Shown here: positions 10,506-16,112 of the stretch, one piece after another
Layout: each line of letters opens with the position of its first letter
Position numbering within the stretch: the stretch's first letter is position 1
Assembly: GCF_001279005.1 (NCBI RefSeq)
Contig: NZ_LGCN01000257.1
Span: 1 to 16,112 of the forward strand
Direction: 5' to 3'
DNA from: Streptomyces caelestis
GTDB taxonomy: Bacteria; Actinomycetota; Actinomycetes; Streptomycetales; Streptomycetaceae
DNA: 16,112 bases
The notes under the pieces: model-generated
Told to the model about the DNA's origin: nothing
The model's database searches: none
What the model saw: only the letters and a program-made list of their open reading frames with translations
Position numbers and translations under genes: made by a program

Positions 10506-11390
10506 TCACTCCACGGCCCGGCCCGTCAGCGCGCTGAGACCGGCGCACACCTGGTCCAGCTGCGCCTGCACCTCCTCCCGCCTCCCGGCGTGCTCGCGCA
10601 GCACCCGCTCGGTCTCCCGCGCGACGCCCTCCGCGCGGGCGCGCGCCTCGGCCAGCAGCTCCGCCGCCCGCTCCCGCGCCTCCTCCGCGTGGCGCCGCGC
10701 CGACTCCTCCGCGTCGGCGAACACCTGCCGCGCCTCGGCCAGCGCACGCTCGGCACGCTCCTCCGCCTCCGCGTGCCGGGCGTCCAGCACGGCCACCCGG
10801 GCGGCCTCCTCCCGGGCCACCGCGTCCAGCCGCTCCGCCTGCTCCCCGGCCGCCTCGGCGAGCATCCCGGAGGTGCGCTCCCGCATCTCCCGCAGCACCG
10901 CCAGCGTCCGCGCGCGCCGCTCCTTCACCTCGGCCCGGGCCTCGACCCGGATCCGGTCGGCCGCCGCGCGGGCCGCCGACAGCACCTCCCCGGCGCCCTC
11001 GTCGGCATCGGCGCGCACGGCCTCGGCGTGCGCCTGTGCGGCCTCCCGCGCGCCGGCCGCGTCGTTCGCCGCCAGGTCCGTCACGTCCTGCGCGTACTGC
11101 CGCGCCGACTCCCGCACGGCCGCCGCCTCCTCCTCGGCCAGCGCGAACAGCCGCCGCGCGCTCTCCCCGAGCGACTCGTACGTCTGCGGCGCCAGCCCCG
11201 CCACCCGCACCCGCAGCAGCGCCAGCTCCTCCTCCATCTCCCGGGCGAGGACGGTGAGCCGCGCGGCCCGCTCCCAGGCGGCGTCACGACGACTCGAGAG
11301 GGCCTCGACGTACGCGATCACCTGCAAGGGACGGTAACCACGCCCCCGTACGACCTCGAAGCCCTGCGACGACACCGATGCGCTGCTCAC
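10506..11390 (-). CDS. DivIVA-like coiled-coil protein (Streptomyces 'cellulose-binding protein' type)
   Basis: The predicted protein has 294 residues. Residues 10-60 (GFEVVRGRGYRPLQVIAYVE, then RDAAWERAARL) resemble the DivIVA N-terminal domain, with the FxxxRRGYxxxxVdxyv pattern. The rest (about 75-290) is an unbroken Ala/Glu/Arg-rich coiled coil, with ESARRLFALAEEEAAAVRES leading into it. Streptomyces homologues are usually annotated 'cellulose-binding protein', a name that says little about function; a polar or cytoskeletal scaffold role is a more natural inference. The GTG at 11390 begins the SSASVSSQGFEVV segment and has GGAGAGGGG upstream. A longer frame from 11504 would add 38 unrelated residues. 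One oddity is LQVIAYV, where the family as I recall it has DQVDAYV. Confidence 0.85.
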   Translation of the reverse strand: MSSASVSSQGFEVVRGRGYRPLQVIAYVEALSSRRDAAWERAARLTVLAREMEEELALLRVRVAGLAPQTYESLGESARRLFALAEEEAAAVRESARQYAQDVTDLAANDAAGAREAAQAHAEAVRADADEGAGEVLSAARAAADRIRVEARAEVKERRARTLAVLREMRERTSGMLAEAAGEQAERLDAVAREEAARVAVLDARHAEAEERAERALAEARQVFADAEESARRHAEEARERAAELLAEARARAEGVARETERVLREHAGRREEVQAQLDQVCAGLSALTGRAVE

Positions 11391-11425
11391 CCTGGAACCC
11401 CTCTCCACCGACGGACCCGAAGCCC

Positions 11426-11505
11426 AGCACGAAAGACCGAGCACGAAATGGGATGAATCGCGCACATCTTGGTGGATGACACGGAAGTGTTCATAACGCG
11501 ACACT
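11426..11505. promoter_or_regulatory. repeats upstream of the DivIVA-like gene
   Basis: AGCACGAAA occurs twice, at 11426-11434 and 11440-11448, 14 bp apart. AGTGT (11486-11490) and ACACT (11501-11505) form an inverted repeat with a 10-bp centre. Both lie in the leader or promoter region of the gene starting at 11390 on the minus strand. They are possible regulator sites; no clean -10/-35 pair was found. Confidence 0.3.
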
Positions 11506-11525
11506 CCGCGAGGAGGGCACGCAAA

Positions 11526-11561
11526 AGCCGGGCCCGGTCGTCAGGACGACCGGGCCCGGCT
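11526..11561 (-). terminator. rho-independent-like terminator of the toxin/immunity operon
   Basis: A 17-bp perfect stem (11526-11542 with 11545-11561) has an AG centre. On the minus strand it is followed by a short T run (GGCTTTTGC). It starts 33 bp after the stop of the gene ending at 11594 and separates that operon from the DivIVA-like gene. Confidence 0.88.
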
Positions 11562-11593
11562 CCTCGCGTCACACGGGGTTCAACCGCGACGGG

Positions 11594-14080
11594 TCACAAC
11601 AACCCGTCCCACATCTCCTCCAGCAACACCGACCACCAGCTCTCCGGCGACCCCAGCGCCGCCGGATCCAACGCCGCCAACTGCGCCTGGAAGTCCACCG
11701 TCCAGCGGCCCGCCTGCTCCTGGTTCAGCCCGAACCGCAGCCGCCACATCCGGCCCAGCAGCGCCAGACAGCGCGCGAACTCCGGCAGACCGGTGTTCAC
11801 GAACTGCGGCGCGGCCGGCACACCGCCCGGCCCGGGCTCCACCGGCACCGCGACGATGTTCGCCGTGCCGTACTGCACACAGATCGCCTTGCCGAAGTCA
11901 CTGCCCATCACCAGGTACGAACCCGCGTCCGAAGCCGGCTGCACACCCCGCTCCGCCGCCAGCTCCGCCAGCGTCGGCACCGGCCGGCCCGGCTGCGCCT
12001 GCGCCCAGAAGAACGGACCCATGTCCAGCGGCAGCCCCGCCACCACCAGGGTGTGCGCCACGACCGGCGGCACACCCTGCCGGGACACCGCCGCCTGCTC
12101 GAAGCGGAACACGCCCGGCCCGAACGCCCCCGCCAGCTCCTGCGCGACGGCCTCCGGCGGAACCGGCGGCGCGGGCTGCACCGGAGGAATCGGCGCACGC
12201 ACCGGCGCGGGACGCGCCGGACCGTCCGCCACCTGGTGCAGCTCACCCTGATGGGCGAGCAGCTGCCGCATGCCCTGCTGCCGGCTCGCGTGGTCCGTGC
12301 CGTACGGGGCGATGGACGTGATCCGCGCCTGCGGCCACTGCTCACGGATCATCCGCGCGCAGTACGCGCCCGGCAGCTCGCACGACTCCAGCTCGGTGTG
12401 CAGCTCCAGCACCTGGTCCGGCGGCACGTTCATGGCGCGCAGCTCGTGGAAGATCTGCCACTCCGGATGCGGCGTACCCGGCGCCGAACGCCGGATCAGC
12501 TGCTGCTCACTGCCGTCCTGCGCGCGGTAGCGCAACACGGCCTGGTAGCCCGGGCCGACGGTCGGCTGCCCGGCGGGCGGCTGCGGATAGCCGTACGCCG
12601 GCGGCTGCCCCGGCACGGGAACACCGGGCGGAGGCGTACCGGGCGGCACACCCGGCGGCGGAGGCGGCAAAGGCACACCGGGCCCGGCCGCCGGCGGCGC
12701 GGCCAGCACCGTCTCCGCATGATGCACGGGCCCGCGCCCCCCGGCGCCGGGAGCACCCGGCCCCCCAGGAGGGCCGGGAGGCTGAGGCACACCGGGAGCA
12801 CCCGGAGGCGGAACCGGAGCCTGCGGAGCGCCAGGGACACCGGGAGCGCCGGGAGGCGGAACCGGCGGCTGCGGCGCACCGGGGCCGCCCGGGTCGGCGA
12901 GCATCGTCGCCGCGTGATGGACACCACCGGGCGGCGCGGGCGGAACCGGCGTCCCCGGCGGCGGAGTCGAACCACCCGGCGCCCCCGGCCCGTCGGGACC
13001 GAGCGACGACACCATCTGCGTCGGCACGTACCCGCCCGCCGGACGCGCGCCCGGGGCACCGGGGGCGCCCGGCGGGGGCGGAGGCGGGGGCGTCGCACCC
13101 GAGCCGCGCCGCGCGGGCGAAGTCGCCTTGCTGGTCGCGGCGTCCGCGATGTCCCCGGCGTTCGGCGCGAGCGGCCGCGCCGGCGCCCCCGGACCGGTCG
13201 GCAAAGGCGTGGGCGCACCACCGGACACATGCGGCGGAGGAGGCGTGGGCGCACCACCCCCCGTGGGCTGCGGCGTGTCCGGCGCCCCCTGCGGCGCACC
13301 GGAATCCCGGACCGCCGGCGCGACAGCCGTCGGCGGAAGCCCGCTGCCACCCGACAGCAGCGCCGTCTTCGCCTCCGGCAAAGCCGCGGGCGGCGGAACG
13401 TCGTCGCCGGACTCGCTCAACTGCGACGCGAACACGGTCTCCGGCAACGGCACCGAACGGTCCTCACCGGCATCGGCGTTGGTGTCCGTACCCGCCCACG
13501 GAGTCGCCCCGGCCTCCGCCTGCGCACCACTCCCCCCGGCAGCGGGCCACGCGGCACCACTCCCCCCACCGGCGCCCGCCCCCGAAGAACCCGCGGACGA
13601 ACCGGAACCCGCAACCGACCCCGACCCATCGGACGCATCCGCGCCCGAAGCCACACCGGCAGCAGACCCCACGGACGAGCCCGAACCCTCACCCCGCCGA
13701 TCCGGGATCCCCAGCCGGTCCGCCGCCTCCTGCAACCACTCCGGCGGACTCAACAAGAACGACGTCTGATTCAGATCCACCCGCGCCGCAGCAGCCGGCA
13801 CCGGCTCCGGCACCACGTCACCACGGCCGTACTCCTCCTCGTACCGGCGGACCACCTCACCCACCGGCAACGCCGGCCACAGCGTCGCCTCACCACTGTC
13901 CCGGGCGATCACCAACCGCTGCGCGCCCCCGTCCGAACGCGGCCCGTCCGCACGGTCCTCCGCCCACACCACGAACCCGAGGTCGAACTCCCGCACCCGC
14001 ACCTCACGGTGCTGGTACGACGGCACGTCCCCGTTGACCCACTCCTCCGCACGCTCCTGCGCCTGCGCGAACGTCACCAT
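11594..14080 (-). CDS. Imm35-like / deaminase-fold / SUKH-4 fusion protein
   Basis: The predicted protein has 828 residues. Residues 1-88 (FAQAQERAEEWVNGDVPSY, then FVVWAED, WPALPVGEVVRRYEEEYG) resemble the YrhB/Imm35 immunity fold. Residues 103-126 (DLNQTSFLLSPPEWLQEAAD) form a short conserved-looking segment. Residues 130-510 are a disordered Ser/Gly then Pro/Gly-rich linker. Residues 515-610 resemble a toxin-type nucleic acid deaminase: H538-P-E540 for zinc and proton transfer, then ESC567 and C574 (ELESCELPGAYC) as the other zinc ligands, so the active site looks complete. Residues 650-828 look like SUKH-4 (SDFGKAICVQYG, FVNTGLPEFARCL). There is no signal peptide or secretion domain, so it is probably cytoplasmic. 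It starts 9 bp after the stop of the WHH-SUKH-1 gene, with GGGGGAG (14093-14099) upstream, so the two are probably translated together. The target nucleotide or nucleic acid is unknown. Confidence 0.85.
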   Translation of the reverse strand: MVTFAQAQERAEEWVNGDVPSYQHREVRVREFDLGFVVWAEDRADGPRSDGGAQRLVIARDSGEATLWPALPVGEVVRRYEEEYGRGDVVPEPVPAAAARVDLNQTSFLLSPPEWLQEAADRLGIPDRRGEGSGSSVGSAAGVASGADASDGSGSVAGSGSSAGSSGAGAGGGSGAAWPAAGGSGAQAEAGATPWAGTDTNADAGEDRSVPLPETVFASQLSESGDDVPPPAALPEAKTALLSGGSGLPPTAVAPAVRDSGAPQGAPDTPQPTGGGAPTPPPPHVSGGAPTPLPTGPGAPARPLAPNAGDIADAATSKATSPARRGSGATPPPPPPPGAPGAPGARPAGGYVPTQMVSSLGPDGPGAPGGSTPPPGTPVPPAPPGGVHHAATMLADPGGPGAPQPPVPPPGAPGVPGAPQAPVPPPGAPGVPQPPGPPGGPGAPGAGGRGPVHHAETVLAAPPAAGPGVPLPPPPPGVPPGTPPPGVPVPGQPPAYGYPQPPAGQPTVGPGYQAVLRYRAQDGSEQQLIRRSAPGTPHPEWQIFHELRAMNVPPDQVLELHTELESCELPGAYCARMIREQWPQARITSIAPYGTDHASRQQGMRQLLAHQGELHQVADGPARPAPVRAPIPPVQPAPPVPPEAVAQELAGAFGPGVFRFEQAAVSRQGVPPVVAHTLVVAGLPLDMGPFFWAQAQPGRPVPTLAELAAERGVQPASDAGSYLVMGSDFGKAICVQYGTANIVAVPVEPGPGGVPAAPQFVNTGLPEFARCLALLGRMWRLRFGLNQEQAGRWTVDFQAQLAALDPAALGSPESWWSVLLEEMWDGLL

Positions 14081-14089
14081 CGCCGAAGC

Positions 14090-15079
14090 TCACTCCCCCG
14101 CGGAAGAAACCGGAACGGCACGCGCGAACCCACCGTCCACCATCAGATTCGCCACCGTCTCCAGCTCCGGCGGAGACCCCGCCAGCCGGGACAGGAACAC
14201 ATCGAAATCATCCCCGCACGACAACAACAGCCGCTCCACCCGCTCGGCCGGCGGCCACGACGGATCCACGTCCCGCGCGTCGTCGTACGCACAGAACCAC
14301 ACCGAACCCTGCCGCTCACCCCGCACCTTCACCGCCAGCAGACCACCCTGCACGAACGCCACACACAGATAGTCCTTGGTCAGGTGATCACGCAGACACT
14401 TGTTCACATACACGAGATCATTGACCGCCGCCTCGTCCCGCACCGTGAAGAACGGCTGGTCCACCAACAACCCCAGCTCCGCGTCCAACGCCGTCCCCAC
14501 CGGCGCACACCCACCCGCCGCCTTCAAGAACGACCGGTACGCACCCGGCAACCGGTACCCGAGATCCTCCTCGACCCCCAGCACCTGCGACTCCGTCACC
14601 GCCACACCCGACTTCGGCAACCCGAAATGCGCCGGACGCGTCTCCTGCAACGGCCGCGTCCCCCGCTTCCCATGATCCACCGCCGACGTCGCCACCCCAC
14701 CGTGATGCCGCAGCAACGCCTTCACCTCGACCGGCACCAACTCCAGCCGCCGCGACCCCACCACGTGATGCCACGTCCAGCCGTGCGGCGTCGCCACCGC
14801 CGGCACCGTGTCCCACAACGCATGACCACTCGCCGCCAGCGCCGCGTTCGCCGACACGAAATCCGTCAGCCGCAACTCGTCCACACCGAAACCCTCCGGC
14901 GGCTCCGCCACCTCCGCCGCCGCCCGCGCGTAGGGCGAGAAATCCGGGTAACCACGCTCGTCCACCCGCACCCCCCGCGGATGACGCGCCGCCCGCACCG
15001 GATCCGGGAAGTGCACGACCTGCCCGGCATAAGCCGCGTTCGGCGGCACGGCCTTCTGCCCGAGCCGACCTGTCGTCAT
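14090..15079 (-). CDS. WHH-type HNH nuclease domain fused to a SUKH-1 (SMI1/KNR4) domain
   Basis: The predicted protein has 329 residues. Residues 35-130 follow the pattern of WHH toxins of the HNH/EndoVII superfamily: GVRVDERGYPDFSPYA (36-51), TDFVSANAAL (72-81), GWTWHHV (100-106), LELVPVEVKALLRHHGG (112-128). H104 and H105 are present and H125/H126 fit the last metal position. Where I recall an earlier histidine in 'LVPxxxHxxxxHxGG', this protein has K120, so activity may be altered. Residues 160-300 are a SUKH-1 fold (LGVEEDLGYRLPGAYRSFLK, then VWFCAYDDARD, FDVFLSRL). A nuclease-like domain and an immunity-type domain therefore share one chain. No signal peptide is present. The ATG at 15079 has GGGGG about nine bases upstream; the frame is open to 15157. 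It is first in an operon with the deaminase-SUKH-4 gene. Confidence 0.85.
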   Translation of the reverse strand: MTTGRLGQKAVPPNAAYAGQVVHFPDPVRAARHPRGVRVDERGYPDFSPYARAAAEVAEPPEGFGVDELRLTDFVSANAALAASGHALWDTVPAVATPHGWTWHHVVGSRRLELVPVEVKALLRHHGGVATSAVDHGKRGTRPLQETRPAHFGLPKSGVAVTESQVLGVEEDLGYRLPGAYRSFLKAAGGCAPVGTALDAELGLLVDQPFFTVRDEAAVNDLVYVNKCLRDHLTKDYLCVAFVQGGLLAVKVRGERQGSVWFCAYDDARDVDPSWPPAERVERLLLSCGDDFDVFLSRLAGSPPELETVANLMVDGGFARAVPVSSAGE

Positions 15080-15431
15080 GGCGGTTGCCCCCTGCGGCAC
15101 TCTGTACGCCCCGCACCGCCCACCTCCGGGCCACCACGGAACGTATGCGACTTTCACGTCTGTCTCGACTGCTTACCGCCACGACCCCCACGGCGCCCAC
15201 ACACACCAGCGCGCAGAACACCGCACGGATCGCGGTGCCGACAGCCTATGCGGTACACCCCCACCGGTCACCGGCACCGGTCACCCGCCCCTCCGCTTCC
15301 GTGACCAGCCGTCACCCTCCCGTGACAGCCCGCCCAAACCCGGGCGTGTCGCCCCGCCCCAGCTTCCACATCAGCCACCCCATTTGGCACCCTGTGACCA
15401 CCGGGGAGACGCTCGGGAGGGGAAGACGATC
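15080..15431. promoter_or_regulatory. 352-bp divergent regulatory region with repeated GTGAC/GTCAC boxes
   Basis: This gap separates the two divergent toxin/immunity operons. CACCGGTCACC occurs twice at 13-bp spacing (15262-15272 and 15275-15285). GTGAC and GTCAC recur at 15301-15305, 15311-15315 (an inverted pair), 15322-15326 and 15394-15398. Toward the left operon, TCGAGA and TACGTT at 17-bp spacing on the minus strand (about 15173-15145) are a weak promoter candidate. Toward the right, GGAAC (15138-15142) with GTC 15 bp later (15158-15160) faintly resembles an ECF-sigma promoter. GGGAGGGG (15416-15422) is the ribosome binding site of the right-hand gene. No gene is credible inside. Confidence 0.45.
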
Positions 15432-15854
15432 ATGAACATGACGCAGACCGGGCCGCACACCGGCCCATCCGGCGACCCCCGCTCCGGCGACCCCCGCATC
15501 AACTGGAGCACCACCGAAACCCCCCACACCCCCACCCTCCACCCCCTCGTCCAGGACTTCCTCGACACCCTCACCAGCGACCAACGCGACCGCTTCACCG
15601 GCCGCTGCGCCGAAACCATCCTCATCTCCCGACACCTCACCACCGCCGACGCCGCCCGCAGCAAACGCGCCGCACGCAAACCCATGACCAACGGCGAAGC
15701 CCGCAGAGCCCTCAAACACGCCAAACTCACCACCCGCCGCATCCGCGAGGACGGCGACCCCCTCCACGGCGCCTACGCCACCCCCTGCCGCGCCTGCACC
15801 GCCCTCACCGCCCACTTCGGCATCCGCCTGGTCGACCCCGCCACCACCGGCTGA
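15432..15854 (+). CDS. YwqJ-like putative nucleic acid deaminase
   Basis: The predicted protein has 140 residues. It carries the deaminase signature in YwqJ form: RCAE with C59 and E61, then TPCRAC with P118, C119 and C122, all expected for zinc binding and proton transfer. The segment between (ARSKRAARKPMTNGEARRAL, then TRRIREDGDPLHGAY) is basic and could contact nucleic acid. Residues 1-33 are a Gly/Pro/Thr-rich leader with an exact repeat SGDPRSGDPR. No signal peptide is present. GGGAGGGG lies about nine bases before the ATG. It is followed 48 bp later by a SUKH-3 gene, the classical toxin-then-immunity order. As I recall the Streptomyces homologues, a segment of some 30 residues lies between the leader and HPLVQDFLDTL; here it is missing, so this copy may carry an internal deletion. 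Glu, Lys and Gln codons end mostly in A, unlike genes to the left. Confidence 0.82.
   Translation: MNMTQTGPHTGPSGDPRSGDPRINWSTTETPHTPTLHPLVQDFLDTLTSDQRDRFTGRCAETILISRHLTTADAARSKRAARKPMTNGEARRALKHAKLTTRRIREDGDPLHGAYATPCRACTALTAHFGIRLVDPATTG
15468..15497 (+). repeat. exact tandem 15-bp duplication inside the YwqJ-like gene
   Basis: TCCGGCGACCCCCGC occurs twice in tandem (15468-15482 and 15483-15497) and encodes SGDPR twice. The length keeps the frame. It looks like a recent replication slippage in the flexible leader. Confidence 0.85.
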
Positions 15855-15902
15855 CCCCAGCCCCCACCCCCACAACCCACGACCCAGACGAGCCAAGGGC
15901 AG

Positions 15903-16112
15903 ATGCACACCGACCGCACCTCCACCACCCGCTTCGCCGTCCCCGTCGACGCCGCCCTGCGCACCGCCGGCTGGCAACCCGGACGCTGGGACATCAAACA
16001 AGCAGAAATCTGGGCCGACACCCTCCGCGACCACACCTCACCCGCCGGACACCGCCACACCGTCTTCCCCGCCGCCGTCGAAGCCTGGGCCGAATTCGGC
16101 ACACTCCTCATC
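15903..16112 (+). CDS. SUKH-3 family immunity-type protein, 5' part
   Basis: The gene runs off the right edge, so 70 residues are visible and no stop is reached. The start MHTDRTSTTRFAVPVDAALR followed by AGWQPGRWDIKQAEIWADTL and FPAAVEAWAEFGTLLI fits the opening of SUKH-3 proteins (L..AGW.PGR followed by a helix and A...FGgL). In toxin systems SUKH proteins neutralise nuclease or deaminase toxins by direct binding. Its position 48 bp after the YwqJ-like deaminase suggests it is that enzyme's inhibitor. The ribosome binding site AAGGG (15895-15899) is unusually close to the ATG. Every visible Glu, Lys and Gln codon ends in A (three GAA, one AAA, two CAA), which is unusual in this GC-rich window. 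Confidence 0.85.
   Translation, partial: MHTDRTSTTRFAVPVDAALRTAGWQPGRWDIKQAEIWADTLRDHTSPAGHRHTVFPAAVEAWAEFGTLLI

Noticed and set aside
10003..11337. The whole 444-codon + strand frame as a functional gene
   Set aside because: Only about residues 46-140 resemble a protein family (MFS). The rest is upstream DNA and antisense of the DivIVA-like coiled coil, so only the relic was kept.
12600..13100. Repeated GGAGCACCGGG-like units that might suggest a repeat array or CRISPR
   Set aside because: The units are irregular, have no constant spacers, and simply encode the Pro/Gly linker of the SUKH-4 fusion.
12053..15304. A 1083-codon + strand open frame rich in Arg and His
   Set aside because: It is antisense to the SUKH-4 and SUKH-1 fusion genes. 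The Arg/His/Pro/Thr bias is an artefact of the third reading frame.
15145..15435. A possible small secreted peptide beginning MRLSRLSRLLTA on the + strand
   Set aside because: There is no ribosome binding site before the ATG, the rest is Pro/Thr/His-rich low-complexity sequence, and it overlaps the start of the YwqJ-like gene.

Overview
The window looks like chromosomal DNA of a Streptomyces or a close actinomycete. It is very GC-rich, with C or G at nearly every third codon position. Several starts are GTG, and the terminators are long GC-rich hairpins with little or no U-tract. Many proteins are recognisable Streptomyces-type families: Mfd, a MacB-type ABC pair, a DivIVA-like 'cellulose-binding' coiled-coil protein, and SUKH-family proteins. 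No rRNA, tRNA, CRISPR array or insertion sequence was seen.

Left part (1-2460). The 5' part of a leftward HTH-bearing protein, probably of the N-6 DNA methylase type, is cut by the window edge. It is divergent from a small exported protein of unknown function (696-1175). Next come a leftward secreted HNH-nuclease lipoprotein (1280-2059) and, divergent from it, a 61-residue MT0933/Rv0909-like putative antitoxin (2223-2408). A 13-bp hairpin (2429-2460) separates this gene from the convergent mfd.

Middle part (2475-10505). The genes run leftward: mfd (2475-6032), then a two-gene ABC export or lipoprotein-handling operon consisting of an ATPase (8910-9698) and a duplicated FtsX-type permease (6334-8913), overlapping by ATGA. 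A 24-bp perfect hairpin lies between the permease and mfd. Upstream of the ABC operon are two adjacent palindromes (9962-9988). Beyond them, on the + strand, is a decayed fragment of a drug-efflux MFS gene (about 10138-10437) that still has a good ribosome binding site.

Right part (10506-16112). A DivIVA-like coiled-coil gene (10506-11390) is followed by a cluster that resembles polymorphic-toxin and immunity components. A leftward pair encodes a WHH-type HNH domain fused to SUKH-1 (14090-15079) and an Imm35-like, linker, deaminase, SUKH-4 fusion (11594-14080). Divergent from it, a rightward pair encodes a YwqJ-type deaminase (15432-15854) and a SUKH-3 protein that runs off the window (15903 onward). 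In about 4.5 kb there are three toxin-type catalytic folds and four immunity-type folds. None has a signal peptide or secretion module. This cluster is the best candidate for an undescribed system: toxin-type domains built together with their presumed immunity partners and apparently kept inside the cell.
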